Notes: generated by a model not told the origin, from the sequence alone. Numbered from the stretch's first letter, positions 54,650 through 64,000 are shown. The stretch is 64,000 bases of DNA from Streptomyces sp. S3(2020) (GCF_013044505.1 NZ_JABERD010000012.1:37642-101641), one strand, 5' to 3'. Numbers and translations are program-made.

Positions 54650-54875
54650 GGCGGGGCTCCGAGGGATGTGGCCCGGGATGACTGGCAATCGGGCGTCCGG
54701 CTGTGCCGAACAGGAAAGACCGGGGCGCCCCGCCCCGCCATCCGTACAAATACCGACTGCGGACGGGCGGCCCGTCCGAGCGTCACGAAACGGCGAAGCC
54801 CTTGTCCGGTGCCCCGCGGCCGCCTATCGTTAGGGGCCAAACGACATGCTCGGTCGTGGGTTCCCGGAGGCCCGC

Positions 54876-55937
54876 ATGGTCACCCACCAACAGCTCGCCG
54901 CCGCCACCCGCATCGGCATGCTCACCCGTGAACGCGACACCGCCTCGGCCTGCGCCCAGGCCCTGCGCGAACTGGCCGAGGCCCTCCCCCTCGACGCGGC
55001 GACCCTGCTGACGATCGATCCCCTCACGGGGACCCATGTCCAGGTCGCGGGCATCGGCTACACCGCGGTGGCCTCGGAGGCACTGGCCGCCGAGTTCGTG
55101 GCCACGCAGTGGTACGCCAATGTCGTACGGCAGTCCCTCCCGCCGTCCATCACCGAGGACGCCGAGGACACGGCCGACGGCGGGCAGCGCTTCCGCAACG
55201 GCTGGTTCTACGCCGAGCGGGTCCGCCCGGCCGGGTTCCGCGACGCGCTGTCCGGGGCGCTGCGGCACCACGGGCGCCTCGTCGGTCTGATCACCCTGTC
55301 CGTCGAGGGGCCGGACCGCTACGACTCCGAGGCCCGCCACCTGCTCGCCTCGGTCCTGCCGGCCCTGGGCACCCTCGCGGACCCGACGGCCCGCGTCGGC
55401 GAACTGTACGACCTGCCCGCCGAGGCGGACGCCAGCCTCGTCACCGCCGAGGGCGCCGTCGGCCTCCCGGGCCGGGGGCACGCCCAGGTGCTGGAGGACG
55501 CCGAGTTCGCCTCCCTGGTCGGCGCGTTCCTGGGTTCGGACGGCCTGCGGCTGCGTTTCCTGTGGCCGGTGGGGCGCAGGTGGTACCGGGTGGTGCTGCA
55601 CCGATGCACGACGGGGTCGCCTCGCACACGGCGGGCGGTGCTGGTCTCCGAGACGCCCACGGAACTGCCGTACGGTCTGAGCCCGCGCGAACTGGAGGTG
55701 CTCACCCGGGCCGCGAGGGGACAGACGAACCAGGCCATCGCCCAGGCGCTGTTCCTGTCGCCGCGGACCGTGCACAGCCATGTCGAGCACCTCCTGCGCA
55801 AGACCGGCTGCGCCTCGCGCGCCGAGGCGACGGCGCTGTGCGTACGGGACGGAGTGCTGCGGCCCACGCCGGACGACGTGGAGCACTTCGTCGAGGCCGA
55901 CGCCTTCACGGGCCGCAGCGCGAGATCGCGGCGCTGA
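54876..55937 (+). CDS. LuxR-type regulator with N-terminal GAF-like domain
   Basis: 353 residues. The N-terminal half (about 10-165) resembles a GAF sensor: RDTASACAQALRELAEALPLDAATLLTIDPLTG and HGRLVGLITLSVEGPDRYDSEARHLLASVLPALG. C-terminal LuxR helix-turn-helix at about 275-335: LSPRELEVLTRAARGQTNQA, FLSPRTVHSHVEHLLRKTGC. The ATG preceded by CGGAGG was preferred to an ATG 30 bases upstream. Divergent from the ABC operon, 226 bases away, and its likely regulator. The 3' end overlaps the convergent ATPase gene by 32 bases. Confidence 0.87.
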   Translation: MVTHQQLAAATRIGMLTRERDTASACAQALRELAEALPLDAATLLTIDPLTGTHVQVAGIGYTAVASEALAAEFVATQWYANVVRQSLPPSITEDAEDTADGGQRFRNGWFYAERVRPAGFRDALSGALRHHGRLVGLITLSVEGPDRYDSEARHLLASVLPALGTLADPTARVGELYDLPAEADASLVTAEGAVGLPGRGHAQVLEDAEFASLVGAFLGSDGLRLRFLWPVGRRWYRVVLHRCTTGSPRTRRAVLVSETPTELPYGLSPRELEVLTRAARGQTNQAIAQALFLSPRTVHSHVEHLLRKTGCASRAEATALCVRDGVLRPTPDDVEHFVEADAFTGRSARSRR

Positions 55938-56451
55938 CCGACGCGACGCGACGGGCCAGGTCGGCGGCGGGGACGTCGATGAGCTCGTAGCCGAAGGCCC
56001 GGTAGCTCTCCTCGTGGACCTTCTCGAACTCCAGCGAGTCCTCGAAGCTGATCCGGCGGGCGCTGGTGGGTTCGCAGAAGCCCAGGTTGCGGACGAAGAA
56101 CACCTCGGGCTCGTAGACCGCCTCGGTCGTGATCCGTTCGATCTCCGCGGTCAGCGACGGCGGCACCGGCTGCCCCAGGTACCGGGCGAGGGCGTGGGTG
56201 CACACCGGTGAACGGTCGTACACCTGGGGGGAGTCGGTGGCCGCGGCCGCCAACTGCCGTCGCCGTTGCAGCTCCACGATCTCCTCGACGAAGGACGCCC
56301 GAGTCCACGGCTCGTCCTCCCCGCGGGCCTGGGCCTCGGCGATGAGCGCGGTCGCCGCCTCCTCGACGACCACGTGACCGAGGTCGGCCAGGCCGCGCAG
56401 GATCGACGTCTTGCCCGCGCCCGGCGTGCCGGTGAGAACGTAACGGCGCAT
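55906..56451 (-). CDS. AAA/P-loop kinase-like ATPase
   Basis: 181 residues. Walker A TGTPGAGKTSIL at 8-19, VVVEEAATALIAEAQARGED, WTRASFVEEIVELQRRRQLAA, YDRSPVCTHALARYLG as Walker B/substrate segment, and FVRNLGFCEPTSARRISFEDS as lid. It resembles NadR/dNK-like nucleotide or ATP-binding proteins of unknown substrate. Convergent with the LuxR gene. GAGAGG is 10 bases before the ATG, a weak site. Confidence 0.82.
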   Translation of the reverse strand: MRRYVLTGTPGAGKTSILRGLADLGHVVVEEAATALIAEAQARGEDEPWTRASFVEEIVELQRRRQLAAAATDSPQVYDRSPVCTHALARYLGQPVPPSLTAEIERITTEAVYEPEVFFVRNLGFCEPTSARRISFEDSLEFEKVHEESYRAFGYELIDVPAADLARRVASVSAAISRCGP

Positions 56452-56757
56452 GATTCGAAAGCCTCTCGTGCATGGTGGAAGTGGTGGGGGCGGTGACGGA
56501 GGCGGTTCCTCGACGGCACAGCTGCCGGAGACACCCGTCATACCCACGGCACGCGGCAGGCCCAGTCCGCCCGCGTCACTCGTGCCGGTGGCCGCAGTGT
56601 AGGTGACTGCGCGCAGGACCGGAGACCGTCCCGTCCGGGTGACGTACTTCTTCCGCTCCTCCCCGCGATGAGTTCCGGCCGGGGCACGAGTCTGTGCTCG
56701 TGAGCGTCGTGGGACGTCGTACGGCGCTGCCCCGGACGAGACACCACGGAGGACACC
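56452..56757. other. Divergent intergenic region before the DUF899 gene
   Basis: 306 bases without a gene. It must hold the promoters of the ATPase (minus) and DUF899 (plus) genes. CACGAG-TCTGTG-CTCGTG at 56685-56702 is a 6-base-arm dyad 56 bases upstream of the DUF899 start and may be an operator. Confidence 0.4.
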
Positions 56758-57540
56758 ATGACCGACACGACCGCCCGCATGAGCGGCGACCTCCCCGGCA
56801 GGCCGCCGGTCGTCGACCTCAGGACCTGGGAGGCGGCGCGTGCGGAGTTGCTGGTCCGCGAGAAGGCGCACACCCGTGAGGGGGACGCCATCGCCGCGGC
56901 CCGGCGGCGGCTGCCGATGGTCGAGTTCGACGGGGCCGTCGAGGTCGTCGGCGCCGACGGGCCGGTCCCGTTCCTCGACCTGTTCCAGGGGCGCGACGAG
57001 CTCGTGGTCTACAAGCACATGTGGTACGACGGCGCCCCGCACCAAGGGCAGTGCGAGGGATGCACCACCACGGCCTGGCATCTCCAGGACGCCGCGTACC
57101 TCCACGCCCGCGGCGTCTCGTTCGCGGTCCTGACGACGGGACCGTGGGACGAGGTGGCCGCCTACGTCGCGTTCATGGGGTACACCCAGCCCTGGTACTC
57201 GGTGCGGGACGTCGACGGACCGGCCGGCGGGGACATGGGGTTCCTCACCGGTTTCCTGCGCGACGGCGACCGCGTGTTCCTCACCTACTCCACGACGGGC
57301 CGCGGCAACGAACGGGTCAACGCGGCCATGGGTCTGCTCGACATGACGCCGTACGGCCGCGGCGAGGCGTGGGAGGACAACCCGGAGGGCTGGCCCGAGG
57401 GGCGCGACGCGTGCTGGTCCTGGCGCTCGGACGCGGACGGCAACCCCACGTGGGGCCCGACCGGCCGCCCGGTGCCGCAGTGGACCCGCCCCGGCGCGAC
57501 GCCTGTGGAGACCCTCGGCCGGCACGGGCACCACCACTGA
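56758..57540 (+). CDS. DUF899 thioredoxin-fold protein
   Basis: 260 residues of the DUF899 family: WEAARAELLVREKAHTREGD, RRRLPMVEFD, LFQGRDELVVYKHMWYDG, a QCEGC motif (Cys99 and Cys102), VSFAVLTTGPWDEVAAYVAFMGY, and the late VFLTYSTTGRGNERVNAAMGLLDMTPYGR. The thioredoxin-like fold with CxxC suggests dithiol-disulfide exchange, but no substrate is known. GGAGGACACC precedes the ATG. The C-terminus ends in histidines. Confidence 0.88.
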   Translation: MTDTTARMSGDLPGRPPVVDLRTWEAARAELLVREKAHTREGDAIAAARRRLPMVEFDGAVEVVGADGPVPFLDLFQGRDELVVYKHMWYDGAPHQGQCEGCTTTAWHLQDAAYLHARGVSFAVLTTGPWDEVAAYVAFMGYTQPWYSVRDVDGPAGGDMGFLTGFLRDGDRVFLTYSTTGRGNERVNAAMGLLDMTPYGRGEAWEDNPEGWPEGRDACWSWRSDADGNPTWGPTGRPVPQWTRPGATPVETLGRHGHHH

Positions 57541-57563
57541 AGGACGCACGTCACGACACGCGT

Positions 57564-57593
57564 CGACCGGCGGGGCAGCGCCCCCGCCGGTCG
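57564..57593. terminator. Perfect hairpin terminator
   Basis: CGACCGGCGGGG and CCCCGCCGGTCG, 12-base perfect stem with a 6-base loop, between the convergent DUF899 and mannanase genes. Suited to both strands. Confidence 0.85.
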
Positions 57594-57611
57594 CTCGCTC
57601 AGGTGCACCGG

Positions 57612-59282
57612 TCAGGCGGTCGTGCAGGTGCTCCCGCTCAGGGTGAACGCGGTCGGGGCCGTGTTGGTCGTGCCCTTGGTGCCGATGAAGCCGACGGTGA
57701 CGGAGCCGGCGGCGGGGATGGTCGAGGTGTAGGACGCCGGGGTGACGCTCACCGCGGCGCCGTTCTGGGTGGGTGTGCCGCCCCACATGTTGGAGACGGT
57801 CTGACCGTTGGCGAAGGAGAAGCCGAGGGTCCAGCCGTTGATGGCGGCCGTCCCGGTGTTGCGGATGGTGATCTCGCCCTGGAATCCGCCGGGCCATTCC
57901 CCGACGACGCGGTAGCCGACGGAGCAGTTGCCGGCGGGGGTGTCGTCGGTCGTCACGTTCACCGTGGCCGACCGGGACGAGCGGTTGCCTGCCGCGTCAC
58001 GGGCGTAGACGGCGAAGGTGTACGCCGTCTCGGCGGTGAGGCCGGAGACCGTGACCGAGTTGGTGGTGGAGGCGGCGACCTTCGTCTCGGTGCCGCCGCT
58101 CACCCGCACCACGTCGTATCCGGCGACGCCCACGTTGTCGGTCGAGGCGGTCCACGTCAGGGTCGCCGAGGTGGCGGTCACCGCGGAGGCGCTGGGGGTG
58201 CCGGGGGTCGTGGGCGCCTGGGTGTCGCCCGGGGTGCCGCCGCCGTAGACGGTGGCTTCCTTCGACGTCTGGGCGATGCCGTTGACGCCGTTGAAGATGC
58301 GCTGGCCCCAGGCGCTCAGCTGAGCGGGGTCGAAGCCGATCGACAGGTCGAGGATCGGGTCGGTGTTGCCGCTCCAGGACCAGGCGAGATAGCCGAGGTC
58401 GAGCTGCTCGGCGGTGGCCAGCATGGTGTCCTCGTCGGGGTCGCCCCACTGGTCGGCGGGGCCGCCGAACTCGCCGATGACGAGCGGGAGTTTGGCGGTG
58501 ACGAAGGCGTTGAGGTAGTCGGTGATCTCCGCCGCCGTGTCGAAGACGCTGTACATGTGGATCGAGAAGACCAGGTTGCCGGTGGTGTCGGCGGCGTACA
58601 CGGACTGGGCGTTGGCGCGCATGACGCCCTGCCAGTCCTGGCCCCAGTTGGGCGCGTCCACCATGATCGTGTGCTCGAATCCGGCGCCGCGCAGCTTCTT
58701 GATCGCGGCGATGGTGGGGTCGGTCCAGCCGGCCGGGTTGGTGTTGCCCCAGGGCTCGTTGCCGATGTTGATGATGATGTAGTTCTCTTGGCCGGCGAGC
58801 ACGCTCTTGAGGCCGATCCAGTAGTCGGCCGCCTTGTCGAGGGTACCGGCCGCGGCTTCCTCGCCGTATCCGGTGGTGTCGTGCACCTCCAGGACGCAGA
58901 TGAGCTTGTTGGCCTTGCACTGGCTGACAACGTTGGCGACGTCCGCGGCGCTGTTCGCGGTCCAGCGGTGACCGTCGGCGAGGACGACACGGACGGTGTT
59001 GGCGCCGAGCGCCTTCACGTCGGCCAGCGACTGCGTCTCGTTGGGGTACCAGGTGTGGGCGTGGTTGACGCCCCGCATCACGAAGTCGTTGCCGTTGCCT
59101 TCGAGCAGTCTGCCGTTGCTGATGTGCAGGCCGGTGGCCTGGATGCCCGGCGGTTCGGCCTGGGCCAGGGCCGCGGCCGGGCACAGGGCGCCCAGGACGA
59201 CGAGGCCGAGGAGGACGGTCACCAGACGCGCGAGGAGGCTCTTTCTCGCTCTGCTTGTTGTTGTGCTTCTTGTTCTTCTCAC
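57612..59282 (-). CDS. Secreted GH5 beta-mannanase with FnIII and CBM2 domains
   Basis: 556 residues. Signal peptide about 1-42 (cleavage near ALAQA). GH5 catalytic domain about 45-345 with NFVMRGVNHAHTWYP-type start and GANTVRVVLADGHRW, acid/base Glu176 in NIGNEPWG, nucleophile Glu271 in VIGEFGGPADQWG; the HAHTWY motif favours the mannanase subfamily (GH5_8). FnIII about 365-445, then CBM2 about 452-556 with CSVGYRVVGEWPGGFQGEITI and GWTLGFSFANGQTVSNMWGG. It digests mannan outside the cell while bound to cellulose. GTG with GGAG upstream. An exact CebR box lies 51 bases upstream of the start. Confidence 0.9.
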   Translation of the reverse strand: MRRTRSTTTSRARKSLLARLVTVLLGLVVLGALCPAAALAQAEPPGIQATGLHISNGRLLEGNGNDFVMRGVNHAHTWYPNETQSLADVKALGANTVRVVLADGHRWTANSAADVANVVSQCKANKLICVLEVHDTTGYGEEAAAGTLDKAADYWIGLKSVLAGQENYIIINIGNEPWGNTNPAGWTDPTIAAIKKLRGAGFEHTIMVDAPNWGQDWQGVMRANAQSVYAADTTGNLVFSIHMYSVFDTAAEITDYLNAFVTAKLPLVIGEFGGPADQWGDPDEDTMLATAEQLDLGYLAWSWSGNTDPILDLSIGFDPAQLSAWGQRIFNGVNGIAQTSKEATVYGGGTPGDTQAPTTPGTPSASAVTATSATLTWTASTDNVGVAGYDVVRVSGGTETKVAASTTNSVTVSGLTAETAYTFAVYARDAAGNRSSRSATVNVTTDDTPAGNCSVGYRVVGEWPGGFQGEITIRNTGTAAINGWTLGFSFANGQTVSNMWGGTPTQNGAAVSVTPASYTSTIPAAGSVTVGFIGTKGTTNTAPTAFTLSGSTCTTA

Positions 59283-59332
59283 TGCGACTCCAGGGAGTGA
59301 GCGCCAAGAAACTCAGGCTGGGGAAGAGGGGG

Positions 59333-59346
59333 TGGGAGCGCTCCCA
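59333..59346. promoter_or_regulatory. CebR box (cello-oligosaccharide repressor operator)
   Basis: TGGGAGCGCTCCCA, an exact match to the 14-base CebR palindrome of Streptomyces, 51 bases upstream of the mannanase gene. It predicts induction by cellobiose/cellotriose. Confidence 0.88.
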
Positions 59347-59409
59347 TAAAAGCCATCATGCCAAGTACACGTCAATAGAAAGCGCGTACACGGCTGCAAT
59401 TCACCCCGA

Positions 59410-59423
59410 CTGTCGACACTATC
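59410..59423. promoter_or_regulatory. GTGTCGACAC-type operator, copy A
   Basis: CTGTCGACACTATC, sharing TGTCGACACTATC with copy C. It lies between the mannanase and SDR genes, upstream of both. Confidence 0.55.
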
Positions 59424-59458
59424 GGGAATGACGAACGCCCTCACCCTTGACCGCGCCA

Positions 59459-59472
59459 TAGTGTCGACACTA
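59459..59472. promoter_or_regulatory. GTGTCGACAC-type operator, copy B
   Basis: TAGTGTCGACACTA, a perfect 14-base palindrome 58 bases upstream of the SDR gene. Best candidate binding site of the FCD GntR regulator encoded just beyond the SDR. Confidence 0.7.
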
Positions 59473-59530
59473 GGAATGGAGGGCGAGCCGTACCGCGGTC
59501 TCGTACGACTGCCTCGACAAGGGGGTCCAC

Positions 59531-60304
59531 GTGACCGGCAGGCTCTCCGGAAAAGTCGCTCTCGTCACCGGCGCGGGCGCCGGCATCGGACAAGGGTGCG
59601 CTCTGCTCTTCGCCGAGCAGGGCGCGACCGTCGTCGGCTGCGACATCGACGCGGACGCGGCGGAGGGAACGCGCAAGCTCGCGGCCGATCGCGGGCTGAG
59701 TGTCGACATGCTCGCCCCGCTCGACATGACCCGGCCCGCGGACGCCCGCCGCTTCGCCGACGAGTCGGCCGCACGGCACGGGCGCGTGGACGTCCTGGTC
59801 ACCGCGGGCGCGATCGCCCCGCACATGGCCACGGCCGCCGACATGGACTTCGACGGACAGTGGACGCCCACGCTCCAGGGCGAGGTCGACGTGGTCTTCC
59901 TGCCCGTGCAGGCCGCCTGGCCGCACCTGGAGGCGTCCGGGGGCGGCTCGATCGTCAACTTCGCCTCGGTGAACGCGTTCCGCGGCAGCGGGACCTTCGG
60001 CATGGTGGCGCACTGTGCGGGCAAGTCGGCCGTGCTCGGGCTGACCCGCCAACTCGCCGTGGAGGGCGGGCCGTCGGGTATCCGCGCCAACACCATCTCG
60101 CCCGGGATGGTCCGCACCCCCGCCACCGAGTCGGCCGGGGCCCACGAGGGTGCCGCCCGGGAGGCGCTGCTGGCCCGCATTCCGCTGGGGCGGACCGGCA
60201 CCCCCGAGGACATCGCGTGGTGCGCGGTGTATCTGGCGTCGGACGAGTCGGCGTGGGTGACCGGCGGCAACTTCCCCGTGGACGGCGGAGTCCTCGCCAA
60301 GTGA
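59531..60304 (+). CDS. SDR-family oxidoreductase with altered catalytic motif
   Basis: 257 residues, classical SDR. Cofactor motif TGAGAGIG (13-20) and TAGA at 91-94; Asp38 in GCDID suggests NAD(H). Ser146 is in NFASVN and Lys165 is present, but the catalytic Tyr of YxxxK is His161 (HCAGK). The C-terminal GGNFPVDGG is normal. With Tyr lost, ordinary dehydrogenase activity is doubtful unless His substitutes. Weak AGGGGG before the GTG. Controlled by copies A/B of the palindrome and convergent with its likely regulator. Confidence 0.85.
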   Translation: MTGRLSGKVALVTGAGAGIGQGCALLFAEQGATVVGCDIDADAAEGTRKLAADRGLSVDMLAPLDMTRPADARRFADESAARHGRVDVLVTAGAIAPHMATAADMDFDGQWTPTLQGEVDVVFLPVQAAWPHLEASGGGSIVNFASVNAFRGSGTFGMVAHCAGKSAVLGLTRQLAVEGGPSGIRANTISPGMVRTPATESAGAHEGAAREALLARIPLGRTGTPEDIAWCAVYLASDESAWVTGGNFPVDGGVLAK

Positions 60305-60325
60305 CCACCGCCCGGGGGCCGTTCG

Positions 60326-61072
60326 TCAGGAGGCGGCCGCGCCCCGCTTCCGCACCGGCTTGCGGTTGCGGGCCGCGTCCTGCTCCAGCTGCTCCTCCAC
60401 CGCGCGCAGCGCCCGGACGGTCGCCCCCGCGATCAGCGCCGACGCCAGCTCCCCGTCCCGCTCCTCGCAGGCCTGCAACAGGCGTTCCTGGTCGTCGATG
60501 CTGTAGGCGAGGCGCCCGGCGCGGGTCAGGCTGAGGTGGCGCAGCATCAGGGTGCGCAGCGCGAGCGAGTCGAGGATCTGCTTCAGGGTGGCGTTGCCGA
60601 CGACCTCGGTCATGCGCTCCTGGAGCTGGACGTGGGCCCAGAAGTAGCCGTCCACGTCCCCGGAGTCGGCGACCTTGCGCATCCGTTCCACCCGGCCCCG
60701 CAGTTCGGCCAGTTCGGCGTCGGTGGCGCGCTCGACCAGCAGGCTCGCGAGCATCGCCAGGAGCTGCCGCCTGACCTGGTAGATGTCCCGGATGTCCTGG
60801 AGGGAGGGGGCCGCGACCCGCGGCCTGCGGCGGGCCTTCATCTCGACCAGGCCCTCCTGTTCGAGGAGCATCAGCGCCTCGCGGACGGGCGTGCGGCTGG
60901 TGTCGAACCGGCGGGACAGCTCGACGCTGTTGAGGTCCTGTCCCGGTTCGAGACGCCCCTCGATGATGCCCGCGCCGACCCATTCGGCGATCTGCGCGAC
61001 CAACGGCTCACGCCGGTCCCGTAGCCGCAGCAGGCGTTCCAGTACCAGGTGCGTGTCCTGATCGTCGGTCAT
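60326..61072 (-). CDS. GntR-family regulator with FCD-type domain
   Basis: 248 residues. Winged helix about 25-92: IAEWVGAGIIEGRLEPGQDL, RRFDTSRTPVREALMLLEQE, EMKARRRPRVAAPS. The C-terminal helical FCD-like domain follows (DIYQVRRQLLAMLASLLVERA; VQLQERMTEVVGNATLKQIL), then a basic tail NRKPVRKRGAAAS. The palindrome copy C is 43 bases upstream of its start, so it probably represses itself and the SDR gene. Confidence 0.9.
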   Translation of the reverse strand: MTDDQDTHLVLERLLRLRDRREPLVAQIAEWVGAGIIEGRLEPGQDLNSVELSRRFDTSRTPVREALMLLEQEGLVEMKARRRPRVAAPSLQDIRDIYQVRRQLLAMLASLLVERATDAELAELRGRVERMRKVADSGDVDGYFWAHVQLQERMTEVVGNATLKQILDSLALRTLMLRHLSLTRAGRLAYSIDDQERLLQACEERDGELASALIAGATVRALRAVEEQLEQDAARNRKPVRKRGAAAS

Positions 61073-61114
61073 GCGGCGACTCTCCCTGCCTGCGACGGCT
61101 CACAGCCGGTTCAA

Positions 61115-61128
61115 CGGTGTCGACACTA
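61115..61128. promoter_or_regulatory. GTGTCGACAC-type operator, copy C
   Basis: CGGTGTCGACACTA, 12 of 14 bases as copy B, with the perfect core GTGTCGACAC at 61117-61126. It lies in the divergent interval between the GntR gene and the Tat-exported hydrolase, 73 bases before the latter, so it could control both. Confidence 0.65.
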
Positions 61129-61200
61129 TCTCATCCCCCTGTAAGCCCTTTCGGCCATCCCCGTTCACCTGTCGACAGACAAACGATCAATGGAGGACCC

Positions 61201-62151
61201 ATGAATCCGGACCGCACAGCCGCGTCCGTCAGCAGACGCACCGTGGTCTCGGGCGCCCTCGCCGCGCTCGCCGTGACGGGCGCCGCGCAGGGCACGGCCC
61301 AGGCCACCACGTCACCTACGCGGGAGCCGTGGGAGCCGGTCGCGGTACCCGAGCAGGTGCCGGTGACCGAGTACCAGGTGCCCGTCTCCGGGGGCGGCAG
61401 TCTGTGGTGCTGGGACACCGGCGGCGACGGCGAGCCGGTGGTGCTGCTGCACCCGGGGTCGGGCAGCGGCGAGAGCTGGCCGTACCAGCAGCCGGTGCTG
61501 GCCGGGGCGGGCTTCCGCGTCATCGGCTACTCACGGCGGGGCGCGTACGGATCGGTGGCCGGCACCCGCGCGGACGCCGACACCGCCTCCGGGGACCTCG
61601 ACGCCCTCGCCGACCACCTGGGGCTGGGCCGCTTCCACGTGGACGGCTCGGCGGCGGGCGGCCCGCTGGCGATCGACTACGCGCTCGCCCACGGCGACCG
61701 CCTCCTCAGCCTCACCGTCTCCGGCAGCATCATGGGCATCCAGGACGCCGAGTACCTGGCTCTGACGTCCGCGCTGCAGCCGGACCCGTTCGGGGACATG
61801 CCGGTCGAGTTCAAGGAGCTCGGCCCCTCGTACCGGGGCGGTGACCCGGACGGGGTCGCGGCCTGGCTGGAGATCCACGAGCGGGCCAGGACCGCCGACG
61901 CCTTCCCGCAGTCGCTGGCGAACACGATCACCTGGGCGGCGCTGGAGACGATCGACCTGCCCGTCCAGCTCATCACCGGCGACGCGGACCTGTACAGCCC
62001 GCCCTCGGTCATGCGGCTCAACGCCCGGCACCTCGCCGACGTGGAGACCCATGTGGTCGCCGAGGCCGGGCACAACCCGCACTGGGAGCAGCCGGACGCG
62101 TGGAACAGGCTGCTGATCCGCTTCATGCGACGACACGGCCGTAGGTCCTAG
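61201..62151 (+). CDS. Tat-exported alpha/beta hydrolase
   Basis: 316 residues. Tat signal with SVSRRTVVSGALAALAVTG (about 9-27), cleavage near AQATT. Triad: Ser150 in DGSAAGG (instead of the usual GxSxG Met/Leu surroundings), Asp263 in TGDADLY or Asp261, His291 in EAGHNPHW; oxyanion HPGSGSGESWPYQ. Lid about 180-240. Esterase or lactonase acting outside the membrane, substrate unknown. GGAGG just before the ATG. Convergent with the CMD gene with 4 overlapping bases. Confidence 0.87.
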   Translation: MNPDRTAASVSRRTVVSGALAALAVTGAAQGTAQATTSPTREPWEPVAVPEQVPVTEYQVPVSGGGSLWCWDTGGDGEPVVLLHPGSGSGESWPYQQPVLAGAGFRVIGYSRRGAYGSVAGTRADADTASGDLDALADHLGLGRFHVDGSAAGGPLAIDYALAHGDRLLSLTVSGSIMGIQDAEYLALTSALQPDPFGDMPVEFKELGPSYRGGDPDGVAAWLEIHERARTADAFPQSLANTITWAALETIDLPVQLITGDADLYSPPSVMRLNARHLADVETHVVAEAGHNPHWEQPDAWNRLLIRFMRRHGRRS

Positions 62152-62639
62152 ACGTCCAGGGCGACCAGGAAGCGGGACACCATGTTGTACGCCGCCACGG
62201 TCGCCGTCAGCTCGACGAGTTCCGCGTCGGTGAAGTCGGCGCGCAGGGCGTCGAAGAGCTCGTCCGGTACCTGGATGTCACGGGTCATCGCGTCGGTGTA
62301 GGCGATGACCCGTCGGCGCCGCCCGTCCAACTCGGGCTTCTCGCGGCGCAGTTCGGTGAGTTCGGCGTCGGCGAGGCCCGCTCTGCGTGCTTCGCCCTCG
62401 TGGGCCGTCCACTCGTAGTCGGCCCGGTTCAGGACCGCGATGCGCAGGACCACCAGCTCCCTGATGTCGGGAGGTAGTTCCATACGGCTGCGGACGGCGC
62501 CGAGGAGGCTGTTCCAGCCGTCGGCGAGTTGGGGGCTGTGCAGCAGCATGCGGTCCAGGGGGCGCAGGGTGCCGCCCCGGCGGTCGCGGACGCGCTGGGC
62601 GATCTCGCCGCTGCCGTCGGTGTCGGGGAGTCTTGCCAC
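62148..62639 (-). CDS. Carboxymuconolactone-decarboxylase (CMD/AhpD-like) family protein
   Basis: 163 residues of the CMD fold: LRPLDRMLLHSPQLADGWNSLLGAVRSRMELPPDIRELVVLRIAVLNRADYEWTAHEGEARRAGL. The CxxC of AhpD-type peroxidases is absent; the YEWTAHEGEARRAG form is typical of the hydrolase/decarboxylase-like subgroup. A GTG with AAGGA upstream is the start, 11 bases after the carboxylesterase stop, so the two form an operon. Confidence 0.87.
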   Translation of the reverse strand: MARLPDTDGSGEIAQRVRDRRGGTLRPLDRMLLHSPQLADGWNSLLGAVRSRMELPPDIRELVVLRIAVLNRADYEWTAHEGEARRAGLADAELTELRREKPELDGRRRRVIAYTDAMTRDIQVPDELFDALRADFTDAELVELTATVAAYNMVSRFLVALDV

Positions 62640-62650
62640 GTGCGGTCCTT

Positions 62651-64000
<1,350 letters not shown>

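Overview
The window looks like part of a Streptomyces or close actinomycete chromosome. GC is very high throughout, GTG starts are frequent, many starts look leaderless, and the family content is typical: DUF3040, CebR-type operator, Tat-exported enzymes, BlaI/M56 pair, paired DUF21-CBS proteins, type III glutamine synthetase and FCD GntR regulators. I saw no tRNA, rRNA, CRISPR array, prophage or insertion sequence. The region is accessory metabolism: several catabolic islands, each with its own regulator.

Left part (1-10 kb): a truncated PfkB sugar kinase at the edge, a DUF3040 membrane protein, a CPA2 antiporter, a DUF2236 oxygenase divergent from a TetR gene with two palindromic operators between them, a secreted expansin-like protein, acetyltransferases, a tandem YciI protein, a fructosamine-kinase-like protein, an RmlD-like reductase and a decayed P-loop kinase.

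10-22 kb: a shikimate/quinate dehydrogenase, then a Liv-type uptake system (livF, a fused livM-livG, livH, substrate-binding protein) in one long operon with a TPP-dependent lyase or decarboxylase and an aldehyde dehydrogenase. It is divergent from an IclR regulator, a CaiB-type CoA transferase and a citrate-synthase-fold lyase. Together these suggest uptake, CoA activation, C-C cleavage, decarboxylation and aldehyde oxidation of a branched or hydroxy-polycarboxylic acid. A Tat-exported PQQ-type propeller protein with a cupredoxin tail and a ThuA-like protein follow.

25-41 kb is the most interesting part. A minus-strand operon encodes a type III glutamine synthetase (candidate gamma-glutamylmethylamide synthetase), three subunits matching N-methylglutamate synthase, a monomeric-sarcosine-oxidase-like flavoprotein and an XRE-cupin regulator, followed by an Amt transporter. 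It abuts a second island: BCCT betaine-type transporter, SnoaL-like protein, flavin reductase and GntR, divergent from two AA_synth paralogues, an alpha/beta hydrolase, an aldehyde dehydrogenase, a tautomerase and a luciferase-like monooxygenase. I infer import and oxidative ring opening or cleavage of an N-methylated betaine or heterocycle, with released methylamine funnelled through N-methylglutamate.

41-64 kb: DUF21-CBS membrane proteins, TerB, M56/BlaI, TatA, an orphan NitT/TauT-type binding protein, PPK2, then a ribose-type ABC transporter operon with a YtcJ-like amidohydrolase and a carboxylesterase, controlled perhaps by a LuxR-GAF protein. The transporter ATPase carries an in-frame 81-base palindromic insertion. 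A GH5 mannanase with an exact CebR box follows, then an SDR/GntR/hydrolase/CMD/carboxylesterase group with three copies of a GTGTCGACAC-type operator.
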